From: DATENM01 sp045807765
GTDB taxonomy: Bacteria > Acidobacteriota > Blastocatellia > UBA7656
DNA length: 64,000 nucleotides
Assembly: GCA_045807765.1 (NCBI GenBank)
Contig: JBJMGU010000231.1
Location: 1-64,000, forward strand
Direction: 5' to 3'
The translations under genes and the position numbers were made by a program. The notes below the pieces were generated by a model. It worked only from the letters and a program-made list of their open reading frames with translations, searched no databases and was not told the origin of the DNA. Of this stretch, positions 41,166 to 50,300 are shown piece by piece. Numbering within the stretch: position 1 is the stretch's first letter; every line of letters begins with the position of its first letter.

Positions 41166-41651
41166 TTACTTGCTCCGCGAGCCCTGTGACTTTCCCTCGT
41201 CTTCAAACGGCAGCGCCGTACTCTCTTTTTCGGTGCGCAGGACGATGGTCGTACGCGTCGAGCGCACACCCTTGATGGTGCCGATCTGCTCGCGCAACAA
41301 CTGGCCCAGGGCGTCTGTGCTGGCGGCGCGCACTTTAACGAGAAAACAATCCTCGCCGGCGACGTGGTGGACTTCGAGCGCTTCGGGAATCCGCGCCAGC
41401 GCTCTGGCGGCTTTGCCCTCGCCGGCCATGTCTTCCAGGCGCACGAAGATGAAGGCCAACAAGCCGCGCCCGATGGCGTGGCCGGCCAACTGCGCGCCAT
41501 ATCCTTTGATGACGCCGCGCTCTTCGAGCTTACGGACGCGCTCAAGAATCGCCGACGGCGCCATGCCGACCTGACGGGCGATCTCGGCGTTGGTGGTTCG
41601 CGCGTTCTCCTGAAGAATCTTCAGTATTTGCTTGTCGGTTTCGTTGATCAT
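41166..41651 (-). CDS. Lrp/AsnC-family transcriptional regulator
   Basis: 161 residues. The N-terminal helix-turn-helix (DKQILKILQENARTTNAEIARQVGMAPSAILERVRKLEERGVIKGY) is followed by a RAM/ASNC ligand domain (about 65-145; DCFLVKVRAASTDALGQLLREQIGTIKGV). Such proteins form octamers that bind amino acids. It heads the operon with an EamA transporter and a DinB protein and probably controls it, including its own promoter. Confidence 0.94.
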   Translation of the reverse strand: MINETDKQILKILQENARTTNAEIARQVGMAPSAILERVRKLEERGVIKGYGAQLAGHAIGRGLLAFIFVRLEDMAGEGKAARALARIPEALEVHHVAGEDCFLVKVRAASTDALGQLLREQIGTIKGVRSTRTTIVLRTEKESTALPFEDEGKSQGSRSK

Positions 41652-41674
41652 ACGGTTTCGCTCACAATAAACGA

Positions 41675-41703
41675 ATAATATTCTGAAAAGTTCTAGTGGT
41701 CAA
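41675..41703 (-). promoter_or_regulatory. Sigma70-type promoter of the Lrp-EamA-DinB operon
   Basis: On the minus strand TTGACC (41703-41698) and TATTAT (41680-41675) are exactly 17 nt apart. The -10 lies about 24 nt from the ATG at 41651, so the leader is very short. An Lrp site may overlap but none is evident by eye. Confidence 0.6.
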
Positions 41704-41901
41704 GAATTCGCGCAAATGGCCACAAGTCGCTATGATCTGTCTGCAAAGCGGCACCGGCAGGTGACACAGAGCAGGGTGGGCGTGTATGATTAGCGAGTGA
41801 AATTGAGGCGAGTCCGGGGAGGCACGGGACGAGCGAACAACGATAAACCGTCCGGGCCGCGCTCACAATATGAACCTCCGAATAAGAAAGGAAGCAAAAC
41901 C

Positions 41902-42555
41902 ATGGCTATTCGATTAGGCGATACGGCGCCGGACTTTTCGGCAGACACCACCGAAGGGCCGATTAATTTTCACGAATGGATTGGCGACAACTGGGCGGTG
42001 CTATTCTCGCACCCCAAAGATTACACGCCGGTTTGTACGACTGAACTCGGCGAGGTCGCGCGCAGCAAAGGCGAATTCGACAAGCGCGGTGTAAAAGTCA
42101 TTGGCCTCAGCGTTGACCCGGTAGACTCGCACAAAGGGTGGGCAAAGGACATCGAGGAAACGCAAGGCACGGCGCTGAACTTTCCCATCATCGCCGACCC
42201 CGACCGCAAGGTGGCCGAGGCTTACGACATGATTCACCCGAACGCCAGCGAGACGGCGACGGTGCGCTCGGTCTTCGTCATCGGCCCGGACAAGAAAGTG
42301 AAACTGACGATCACCTACCCGATGGGCACGGGGCGCAACTTCGATGAAATCCTGCGGGTCATTGATTCGCTGCAACTGACGGCAAACTACAGCGTCGCCA
42401 CACCGGCGAACTGGACGCCCGGCGGCGATTGCATCATCCCGCCGGCGATCTCTGATGAGCAGGCGAAAGAGAAGTTCCCCGAAGGCTGGAAGACCTTGAA
42501 GCCTTATCTGCGCATGGTGAAACAGCCCGGCAAGGCGGGCGGCGCCGGTGCGTAA
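41902..42555 (+). CDS. 1-Cys peroxiredoxin (Prx6 type)
   Basis: 217 residues from ATG 41902, preceded by AAAGGAAGC; an in-frame run up to 41797 has no support. The peroxidatic cysteine is C45 in DYTPVCTTELGE, with T42 before it. The Prx6 marks are present: SVDPVDSHKGWAKDI, IADPDRKVAEAYDM, and the C-terminal TPANWTPGGDCIIPPAI domain. It reduces H2O2 and organic peroxides in the cytosol. A second Cys (about 182) lies in the C-terminal domain but not at a 2-Cys resolving position. It has its own terminator and is transcribed away from the Lrp operon. Confidence 0.94.
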   Translation: MAIRLGDTAPDFSADTTEGPINFHEWIGDNWAVLFSHPKDYTPVCTTELGEVARSKGEFDKRGVKVIGLSVDPVDSHKGWAKDIEETQGTALNFPIIADPDRKVAEAYDMIHPNASETATVRSVFVIGPDKKVKLTITYPMGTGRNFDEILRVIDSLQLTANYSVATPANWTPGGDCIIPPAISDEQAKEKFPEGWKTLKPYLRMVKQPGKAGGAGA

Positions 42556-42581
42556 TCTGCCTTACACATTCTGAATCAACG

Positions 42582-42624
42582 GCGCGGGCGCTGCGCGTTT
42601 CATCGAGGCGGCGCCCGCGCTTTT
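42582..42624 (+). terminator. Rho-independent terminator after the peroxiredoxin gene
   Basis: A perfect 10-bp stem GCGCGGGCGC (42582-42591) with GCGCCCGCGC (42611-42620), loop 19 nt, followed by TTTT. It starts 26 nt after the stop. Confidence 0.75.
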
Positions 42625-42656
42625 CTATTCTGAAGTCATGGTGAGAGAGCTGAACG

Positions 42657-43454
42657 ATGCCTTACGTTGAATCCGATGGCGCGCGCATCTACTGGGAAGA
42701 ACGCGGCAGCGGCGAGCCGCTGTTGATGATTATGGGGCTGGGTTATTCGCTGGAGATGTGGGGTCGCGTCGTGCCTGCGCTGGCCGAGCATTACCGCGTC
42801 ATCGTCTTCGACAATCGCGGCGTCGGGCGCAGCGACGTTCCCGCAGGCCCTTACACGATTGCCGGCATGGCCGCAGACGCCGAGGCGGTCATGAGCGCCG
42901 CCGCCGTCGAGCGCGCTCACCTACTTGGCGTTTCGATGGGCGGCATGATCGCGCAAGAGTTCACGCTTCAATACCCTGAGCGCGTGCATTCGCTGGTGCT
43001 CGGCTGTACAGCCTTTGGCGGCCCGCTCGCCGTGTCGGCCAGCCCCGCGGTCATGCAGGTGCTGTTTGCCCGCGCGACGATGGACGCCGAAGAAGCCATC
43101 CGCGCGATGGTGCCCTACATCTATGACGCGCAGACGCCGCGCGAGCGCATCGAAGAAGACCTGGCGATGCGTCGGCGGACGCTGCCGACCGCTGAAGGCT
43201 ACATGGCACAGGTGCGGGCGATTATGGCGTGGTCGAGCGAGTCACGCTTATCACAAATTCAAGCGCCGACTCTGGTGGTTCACGGCGAGACCGATGAGCT
43301 GGTGCCCGCAGCCAATGGCCGCTTGATCGCCGAGCGCATCCTCGGCGCCGAGCTGTTACTGCTGCCCTCAGCGAGTCACATCTATTTCACCGACCAGCCC
43401 GAAGCCTCGCTGAGCGCGACGCTCAGATTCCTGCACCGCCATCCTTTATCGTGA
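42657..43454 (+). CDS. Alpha/beta hydrolase
   Basis: 265 residues. Nucleophile S93 in LLGVSMGGMIAQEF, oxyanion region LLMIMGLGYSLEMW, acid in VVHGETDELVPAANG and histidine in LPSASHIYFTDQP. The layout is like 3-oxoadipate enol-lactonase or epoxide hydrolase relatives (FDNRGVGRSD), but the substrate is unknown and no aromatic degradation genes are nearby. The gene stands alone on the plus strand, between the peroxiredoxin terminator and the convergent gluconokinase gene. Confidence 0.87.
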   Translation: MPYVESDGARIYWEERGSGEPLLMIMGLGYSLEMWGRVVPALAEHYRVIVFDNRGVGRSDVPAGPYTIAGMAADAEAVMSAAAVERAHLLGVSMGGMIAQEFTLQYPERVHSLVLGCTAFGGPLAVSASPAVMQVLFARATMDAEEAIRAMVPYIYDAQTPRERIEEDLAMRRRTLPTAEGYMAQVRAIMAWSSESRLSQIQAPTLVVHGETDELVPAANGRLIAERILGAELLLLPSASHIYFTDQPEASLSATLRFLHRHPLS

Positions 43455-43486
43455 TGCGACTGTGAATCAGTGATTGCCGGTGCCGC

Positions 43487-43987
43487 TTACAGCCTGAGCG
43501 CCCGGCGGATTTGCGCCACCACTTCGTCGGGCGTCTTCGTGGCATCAACGACAATCGCGTCCCTGGGTTCTTCGAGCGCGGCGAACTGGCTGGGGACGAG
43601 CGAAGTCGGCATGAAGTGGTCGCGGCGCTCCCTGGTGCGCGCCGCCGCGACTTCGATTGGCACACGCAGGTAGACGAAGCGCACGTCGGCAGAAGTCGCC
43701 GCGGACGGTTTGAGCTGCTCGCGATAGGCTTTTTTCAGCGCCGAACAGCCGAGCAGGATGGATTGATTATGAGATAACGCTTCGACAATCAGGCGAGCGA
43801 GCGCCGCCAGCCACGGCTTGCGGTCTTCGTCGGTGAGCGCGATGCCATGACGCATGCGCTCGACGTTTTCCGGCGGGTGAAAATCGTCGGCGTCATAATA
43901 CGGCCAGCCGAGCGCCTGGCCGAGCCGTTCGCCGACGGTCGTCTTGCCCGAACCGCTGACCCCCATCAGGATGATCGCCTGCGCCAT
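43487..43987 (-). CDS. Gluconokinase
   Basis: 166 residues, usual for the small thermoresistant (GntK/IdnK) type. P-loop GVSGSGKTT at 9-17, then DDFHPPENVERMRHGIALTDEDRKPWLAAL, the substrate-binding stretch of gluconokinases, and CSALKKAYREQL. It phosphorylates D-gluconate to 6-phosphogluconate for the pentose phosphate or Entner-Doudoroff path. The start lies 6 nt after the stop of the haem-binding gene, so the pair is one unit. Confidence 0.94.
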   Translation of the reverse strand: MAQAIILMGVSGSGKTTVGERLGQALGWPYYDADDFHPPENVERMRHGIALTDEDRKPWLAALARLIVEALSHNQSILLGCSALKKAYREQLKPSAATSADVRFVYLRVPIEVAAARTRERRDHFMPTSLVPSQFAALEEPRDAIVVDATKTPDEVVAQIRRALRL

Positions 43988-43993
43988 AGCAAT

Positions 43994-44512
43994 TTAGTGC
44001 GATTCGGGGCGGCCTTCGCCGTTCTGGCTTTCAGGTGCGGCTTGCTGGGCCGCCGCGCCCATGCGCTGGCGCTCGGCGTTCGCCCAGTCGCAGAGCGTCT
44101 TCTTGTCGGCGTCCGTCAGCTTCGCCGTCGGGTGCATGGTGACGTAGATCGCCAGCGGCATCTCGCCCTTTTCGACCTGCTGGCACATCTCTTCGAGGCG
44201 GTGCGCCGAGCGCTTCGGGTCGGTCGGCCAGTTCGAGACGTTCCAATGCCTGCGCCCCTCATTGACATCGTGCGTCAAATACCACGATACCGGCGCGACA
44301 TTGCTGTACCACGGCCACACCGTCTTGTGCGAGTGACAGTCAACACACGAGCGGTTCAGAATCGCTTCGACCTCCGGCGTGACTTGCAGCCGGGCGCTCA
44401 GGGTGCTGGCTTCGTCAACCGGCGGGTTGGTCTTGGCAGGTCGAATGAATTGACTGACAATGAAGGCCACGGCCAGCGTGATGCCGGCCCATTTCAATAT
44501 CTTTTTGATCAT
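43994..44512 (-). CDS. Haem-binding domain protein (c-type, CXXCH)
   Basis: 172 residues. An N-terminal membrane helix (WAGITLAVAFIVSQFI) anchors a periplasmic haem_bd domain. The covalent haem motif CVDCH sits in NRSCVDCHSHKTVWPWYSNVAPVSW, typical of this small family found in Bacteroidota and Acidobacteriota. A Met or a second His further on (TMHPTAKLTD) could be the axial ligand. The function is likely electron transfer or haem handling, otherwise unknown. It is co-transcribed with gluconokinase. Confidence 0.88.
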   Translation of the reverse strand: MIKKILKWAGITLAVAFIVSQFIRPAKTNPPVDEASTLSARLQVTPEVEAILNRSCVDCHSHKTVWPWYSNVAPVSWYLTHDVNEGRRHWNVSNWPTDPKRSAHRLEEMCQQVEKGEMPLAIYVTMHPTAKLTDADKKTLCDWANAERQRMGAAAQQAAPESQNGEGRPESH

Positions 44513-44697
44513 CTTCCTCGTCGCACCTCCGTCGCAAGGGTCCCTGTTTTGATCATCGGGCGGCGATCAGGATGAAGTCAAGCGCGAGTGCCGCCAGTCA
44601 TTAGCGGATTTGATTGGCGCGATAAAAACAATGAGTTAGACAGATTGTATGACTCAGGTTATGATGCCGGCAATTGCTTAGGTCTGGATGTCTCCGC

Positions 44698-44744
44698 AGA
44701 CGGGAGAAGCGACCTCCAATAGAGCCGTAGAGCTTCTCCCGTCT
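44698..44744. repeat. 13-bp perfect inverted repeat in a 291-nt gap
   Basis: AGACGGGAGAAGC (44698-44710) and its exact complement (44732-44744) are 21 nt apart. On the plus strand a run of five T follows at 44749-44753, so it looks like a terminator, yet no plus-strand gene precedes it. It lies between the haem gene start and the manB stop; the rest of this gap (44513-44803) shows nothing else. Confidence 0.6.
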
Positions 44745-44803
44745 ATCCTTTTTCAGCAATCATCGAGAAGCAGAAGCGCCGCTCGATCATCGTCTCGCTT
44801 GTG

Positions 44804-46165
44804 CTATACATGGCTTTCGGCAACTAAGCGCTGCGCGCGGGCTTCGAGCAGTTGGCGCATCTCGTCGAGGTGCGCCTGAGTGTCGGCTTCAAAGCGCATG
44901 ACGATCACCGGCTGTGTGTTCGAGCCGCGCACCAGCGCCCAGCCGTGCGCGAAGCGAATGCGCGCGCCGTCTATGTCAACCACGTCGTGGGTCCGCTTGA
45001 ACTCTTCGGTGAGCGCGCCGACGACGGCGAATTTCTTTTCGTCGGGGCAGTCGAGGCGAATCTCCGGCGTGTAGACAGTCGGCGGCAGATCACCGAGCAG
45101 GTCGGAGAGCGGCCCTTCGGTGTGCGACAGAATCTCTAGCAGCCGCGCCCCCGCATAGACCGCATCGTCGTAGCCGAAATAGCGATCCGCGAAGAACAGG
45201 TGGCCGCTCATCTCGCCGGCCATCTGCGCATCGATCTCTTTCATCTTCGCTTTGATCAGCGAGTGGCCGACCTTCCACATCAGCGCCTCGCCGCCGTGGG
45301 CGCGAATGTCGTCATAGAGGACTTGCGAGCATTTCACTTCGGCGATGAACCGCGCGCCCGGATGCCGTGCAAGAATCGCCCGCGAAAAGATGATCATCAG
45401 TTGATCGCCCCAGATGATGCCGCCGCGCTCGTCCACCACGCCGATGCGGTCGCCGTCGCCGTCAAAGGCAATCGCCAGATCGGCTCTGTGCTCGGCAACC
45501 GCTTCAATCGCAAAGCGCATGTTTTCGACAACCGTTGGATCAGGGTGATGATTCGGGAAGTGGCTGTCGGGCTCGCAGAAAAGCTCGACCACCTCGCAGC
45601 CCATCTCGCGGTAGAGCGGCGCGCCAACCATGCCGCCCATGCCATTGCCGCCATCCACGACGACCTTCAAGCGGCGCGGCCCGAGGTGAACATTCGCAGC
45701 AATCGTGTCGCGGTACTCGTCCAGCACGTCGCGCACTTCAAGGCTGCCCGACCCGTTGGAGAATTCGCGCGCCAGGGCGATCTCTTTGATCTCACTGATC
45801 TGGCTGCCGAAGATCGTGCTTTTGCCGAGGCAGATTTTAAAGCCGTTCTCGTTCGGCGGGTTGTGGCTGCCGGTGATCATCACGCCGGCGTCAACCGACT
45901 GCGTGAAGAGCGTGTAGTAGAGCACAGGCGTTGGCACCATGCCGACATCTATGACATCGAGCCCCGACTGATTGAAGCCACGGATCAGCAGGTCGCGAAA
46001 AGGCGGCGAGCTTTCGCGGGCGTCGCGCCCGAGGCTGACGCGCCGCGCGCCGTTGCGATGAAAGAAGGTGCCGATGGCACGCGCCAGATCATAGACGCTG
46101 TCGTCGGTCAGGTCGCGGCCCACGACGCCGCGAATGTCGTATTCGCGAAAGATGTGCGGATTCAT
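44804..46165 (-). CDS. manB: Phosphomannomutase/phosphoglucomutase
   Basis: 453 residues of the alpha-D-phosphohexomutase family. The phospho-serine is S100 in VMITGSHNPPNENGFK, the metal loop AFDGDGDRIG, the sugar loop EMSGH and the phosphate-binding C-terminal RGSNTQPVIVMRFEA. It interconverts mannose-6-P and mannose-1-P (and often glucose phosphates). It starts 9 nt after manC, which uses mannose-1-P, so the pair makes GDP-mannose for surface glycans. Confidence 0.94.
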   Translation of the reverse strand: MNPHIFREYDIRGVVGRDLTDDSVYDLARAIGTFFHRNGARRVSLGRDARESSPPFRDLLIRGFNQSGLDVIDVGMVPTPVLYYTLFTQSVDAGVMITGSHNPPNENGFKICLGKSTIFGSQISEIKEIALAREFSNGSGSLEVRDVLDEYRDTIAANVHLGPRRLKVVVDGGNGMGGMVGAPLYREMGCEVVELFCEPDSHFPNHHPDPTVVENMRFAIEAVAEHRADLAIAFDGDGDRIGVVDERGGIIWGDQLMIIFSRAILARHPGARFIAEVKCSQVLYDDIRAHGGEALMWKVGHSLIKAKMKEIDAQMAGEMSGHLFFADRYFGYDDAVYAGARLLEILSHTEGPLSDLLGDLPPTVYTPEIRLDCPDEKKFAVVGALTEEFKRTHDVVDIDGARIRFAHGWALVRGSNTQPVIVMRFEADTQAHLDEMRQLLEARAQRLVAESHV

Positions 46166-46174
46166 TTTCTATCC

Positions 46175-47251
46175 TCAACCAGGCTCTGTGCGCCCAGCAC
46201 GTTTGAACTGTTCGGGGAACTGCTTGACCTCTTGCGAGCGTCCGCGGTCGGCGATTAGCAAGGCGTCTTCGGTATCAACGACGACCAGCCCTTCGACGCC
46301 GAGCAGCGCTACCTGCCGAGTGGTCGTCGAGTAAATCAGATTATCTTTGGCGTCGGCGGCAACGGCATCAGCGAGCAACAGGTTGCCGTCACGGTCGGCT
46401 TCGCCGGCACGCAATTCATAAAGCGCCTGCCAGCTCCCGACGTCGCTCCAGGCGAAATCGGCTTTGAAGGCATAGATCGCGGCGGCGGTCTTTTCCATCA
46501 CGCCATAGTCAATCGAAACCGAAGAGAGCCCGCGATAGACCGGCTCAAGTGTTTCATCATAAGCCGGGCTGTCCATCGCGCCGGCGATCTCGTCCAGGCC
46601 CGTTGCAAGCTCAGGCATACAGGCGGCAAGCTCTGCGAGTATCGTCCGCGCTGTAAAAACAAAGATGCCGCTGTTCCAGGCGTACTGATTGCTCGCCAGA
46701 TATTCGAGCGCCTTTGCATGGTCGGGCTTTTCGACAAAGCGCGCAACGCGGTAATAGCTGCGATCAAGCGCCTGACCCGCGGCTTCGCCAACCTGTATGT
46801 AGCCATAGCCGGTTTCGGGCCGCGTCGGTTGAATGCCGATGGTGACGATTGCGCCGCGGGCCGCGACTTCAGCCGCCGCCTGCGCCGTGCGCGCGAAGTT
46901 TTCAAGGTCGGCGATGAAGTGATCCGCCGGCAGCACGATCATCACGCCATCGGGATCGCGCCGATGGACGTGAATCGCCGCAAGCCCGATGGCGGCAGCC
47001 GTATTGCGGCCCATCGGCTCGACAAGCATATGAGCGGCGCTTGCGCCCAATGCCTGCCGCGTCAGCTCGGCGTGAATCCTTCCGACGACAGCGTAGATAC
47101 GATCTTCGGCGACGAACAGGCGCAGGCGATTGATCGTCTCTTCAAACATGGTGCGGTCGCCGGTGATCTTCAAGAACTGTTTCGGCAAACGGTCGCGGCT
47201 CGCAGGCCAGAAGCGCGTCCCCGACCCGCCCGCCATAATCACTGCGAACAT
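46175..47251 (-). CDS. manC: Mannose-1-phosphate guanylyltransferase
   Basis: 358 residues, the short form without the isomerase domain. The nucleotide signature is MAGGSGTRFWPASRDRLPKQFL, with VEPMGRNTAAAIG, VLPADHFI and FVEKPDHAKALEY further on. It makes GDP-mannose from mannose-1-P and GTP. It precedes manB (9 nt), forming a two-gene operon that supplies GDP-mannose for LPS or exopolysaccharide, together with the ligase-like gene at 16750. Confidence 0.94.
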   Translation of the reverse strand: MFAVIMAGGSGTRFWPASRDRLPKQFLKITGDRTMFEETINRLRLFVAEDRIYAVVGRIHAELTRQALGASAAHMLVEPMGRNTAAAIGLAAIHVHRRDPDGVMIVLPADHFIADLENFARTAQAAAEVAARGAIVTIGIQPTRPETGYGYIQVGEAAGQALDRSYYRVARFVEKPDHAKALEYLASNQYAWNSGIFVFTARTILAELAACMPELATGLDEIAGAMDSPAYDETLEPVYRGLSSVSIDYGVMEKTAAAIYAFKADFAWSDVGSWQALYELRAGEADRDGNLLLADAVAADAKDNLIYSTTTRQVALLGVEGLVVVDTEDALLIADRGRSQEVKQFPEQFKRAGRTEPG

Positions 47252-47278
47252 CTTCTCACTCCCTCTCTGATCTCAAAT

Positions 47279-47314
47279 AAAAAGGGTAGCACAGACTTGC
47301 GTCCGCGCTACCCT
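47279..47314 (-). terminator. Rho-independent terminator after the nuclease-protease gene
   Basis: On the minus strand an 8-bp stem AGGGTAGC/GCTACCCT (47314-47307 with 47290-47283) is followed by TTTTT. It lies 19 nt after the stop codon at 47333 and separates that gene from manC. Confidence 0.82.
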
Positions 47315-47332
47315 GCTGCATTCAGCAAACGA

Positions 47333-50300
47333 TTACCGCCATGCGGTCGCGGGATCGCCGAAGAGAATCCAGGTGCGGCGAATGTCCGGGTCGCTGATCT
47401 TTGCCTTCGCCTTCAAGGTCAGCTCGCCGAGCGTACGGCGTGCGCCGCTCCTATCAAACAGTAGTCGGTAGAGCTGCTGATTCATTTGCGACTGCCCCGC
47501 AGGCTGCGTGATGCCCGACGAGGCCCACACGGCGATGGCGCCGCCGCGCTCGGCCTTCAGCAAAGACTCGGCCAGACTGTCCGTAGCGGTATCCTGGAAA
47601 TAGCCGTTCAGGCAGGTCATCGCCACAAACAACGGCAGCCGGTCGCCGTTGGTCAGGCCGCGAGCATCGGCAGCCGTGAACAGATTATCGCGCCACAGGT
47701 CTACCGAGCCGTGGCCCTGATAATTGACGACGCGCTGGCCGCGCCCGAGGCTGTCGAGTAAGGCGCGCTTCGCCTGAGCCGTGCCCATCTGGCCGCGATC
47801 AATCTGCTCGACCGGAACCGTGGCCGGAACCAGCGTTCGCAGTTGATCGCCGGCCCGGTCAAAGGCAAAGCTGTCGCTGCTGTCGCTGACGATGAGCGCG
47901 CCGCCGACTGCCGCCGCGCCCTCGTAGCTGATGATCTTTTCAATCATCCGCGCGGCTTCATCCGCGCCGCGCACAGGCAGGCGACCGACGGCCATCTCGG
48001 CCTTCCCTGCACCGTTGAAGTCGGCCAGCCAATCATCCGAAGCGGTTTCCATGAACTGCGTGTCTATCAGCTTCGTCGGCACGAGATCGAATTCACCGCG
48101 CCCGAGATAATTCTTCGGGTCGTAGCTGGCGTCGCCGAGCAACAGCACGAAGCGCGGCGCGCGTTGCCACCTCGCCGCGGCGTAGCCGAGAAAGTCTCTG
48201 ATCGCATCGGCGCTCTTGTTGCCGTAGCTGAATTCGTCGAAGAGGTCTTCGACATCAACGACGGCGACGCGCAGCCCCTGGCTCTCTCTATAAGCTTTCA
48301 AGGTCGCGGCGCTTTCCATCAAGCTGCCGTGGGTGATGATGACCATGTCGGCGGCTTGATCCGGTTGCCGCCAAGTTGAAGGCAGATTGGCGGTGATCGC
48401 CGCCGCCCGTTGCGTCTGCTCGTCGGTCATCACCAGCAAGCGGTGCGGCCCGCTGCCGGCAGCCATCGCCCACACCCCATAGCCCGCCTGTGTCGCCCGC
48501 GTGGTGCCGATGATCTCTTGCGGCGCAGCGGCGCTGGTCACGTCAAAGACGCGGATGGCGCGGCTGCTGAAACCATCGATCATCACCGGCTGGTTGCCTG
48601 CCACCGTCAGCCGCAAGCCGTTATTGTCGGCGGTGTAGGTGTGCGGGTAGGTGATGCGAATGTAATCTACCAGACTGAGATCGGATGGGTCGCCATGCGC
48701 GGTCAGCTTGACGACGTTCGCCCCTTCTTTGAGCAAGTCCGCTGCAAGCGACATCCGCATGACGGTGGCGCTCTGGCCATCGAAAGCCGCTTCGCCGACC
48801 GCCACGCCGTTCAAGAGAATCTGCACGCGGTGCGGCAGATCGGTGACGCCTTGCAGGGCGACTTCGAGCGTCGTATCGCTCGCCGCTTTCGTCGCCATGT
48901 GTTGCAGAGTGATCGCTTGATCAACCGATATATGCGACACGATGGCGCCAAAGAAGTTCTCGCGCTCGCCGTTGCGCAGCGATGCGAAATAGATGGTGCG
49001 ATCTTTGCGCTCGACGGTGTAGGCAAAGCTCGACGGTGTGTCGGCGACGCTCGCGCCTTTCAGTTGTTGGATGCGCTGGCCCGGCTGCGAGCCGACCGTC
49101 AGCCAGTAGACCCTTGTGCTTGACGCCGCCGTGTCCAACCCCATGCCATAGAATTCGATGGCGTCGGTGCCCGTAAAGCGCGTGCCGTTCTTGCTGCTGA
49201 CCAGCATCGGCTGCTCGCGCCCATCCACGTAGAGTTGCAGCAATCGCGAATCCGCTTTCGGGCTCAGGCCGGCGCGCACCAGCTCCGGCTGCGTGACGCG
49301 ATACCAGCCTTCGTGATTGATGGCGATCTTCACCGCCGCTTGATTGCCGAGGTTGACGCCCGCAGGCGACTTCGCCAGTTGTACTTCGTCAGCCGTCGCT
49401 TCGACAGGCCGCGTCGCGCCTTCCTGTATCTCCTCGCGCCCCAGCATGCTGAGCGTCACGGCCTGGCGCTCGCGGGTCACCGAGCGCTTGCCGCTGCCCG
49501 GCGCTTTGACGGTCACCGGCCCGTGCCAGCGGCTTTCGCCCTTGAGGTCAATCTCTTCGAGCCAGTAACGCGCGCCCAATCCAGCTTGTGGTGAGTCCCA
49601 CCACGAATAAGAGCGCCCGGCGCCGAGCCGCCTGCCGGGGCCGGCGACGAGCGCCGAGCCGGCAACCAACTGCGGGGTGATGCGCCGGCGCTGGCCACTG
49701 ACTTCACGGTAGAGATTGAAGCCGAGGTTGTCTGTCTCTTCGCCGGTCTGCCAGCGCAGCAGGACTTCATTGCCTTCGACGGTGGCGCTGAAGTCGTCTA
49801 GCCGAGCGGCGGTCGGCGACAGCGTCAGGCGGACGACCGACGGGTCATGGTCGCTCGTCTGCACAGCGAATTCAGAGTTGACATGAACCACGTCAAAGAC
49901 GAACGGCACGCTATTGAACAGGTGGTTGCTGATTAGAATGTGATCGAGCGTCTGCGCATTGCCGTCGAAGTTGTAAGAGTAGCGCTCGTTCTGCGGCAGC
50001 GACTCGATCAGCGCATGGAGGATGTTGCCCTTCAAGGTGATCAGCGGGTTAGAGAACTCGAAGTCGTTGAGGTCGCCGAGGACGACGACGCTGGCGCTGG
50101 CGTCCAGCGTCAGGATCGAATTGACGAAGTCATGAACGATCTGCGCCTGCTGTAGGCGCTGCGTCTCGCTGCTGAGCGTCGGCGGCTGGAAGCGCCCGAA
50201 CAGCGGCTGGTCGCCGCCCTTCGAGTTGAAGTGGTTGCCGATAACGAAAAAGTGGCTACCGTTGTACATGAACTCGCCGGCCAGCGGCTTGCGGCTTGAA

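Noticed and set aside
44698..44744. Inverted repeat as ends of a tiny insertion element
   Set aside because: Ends are only 47 nt apart, no target duplication, no transposase.
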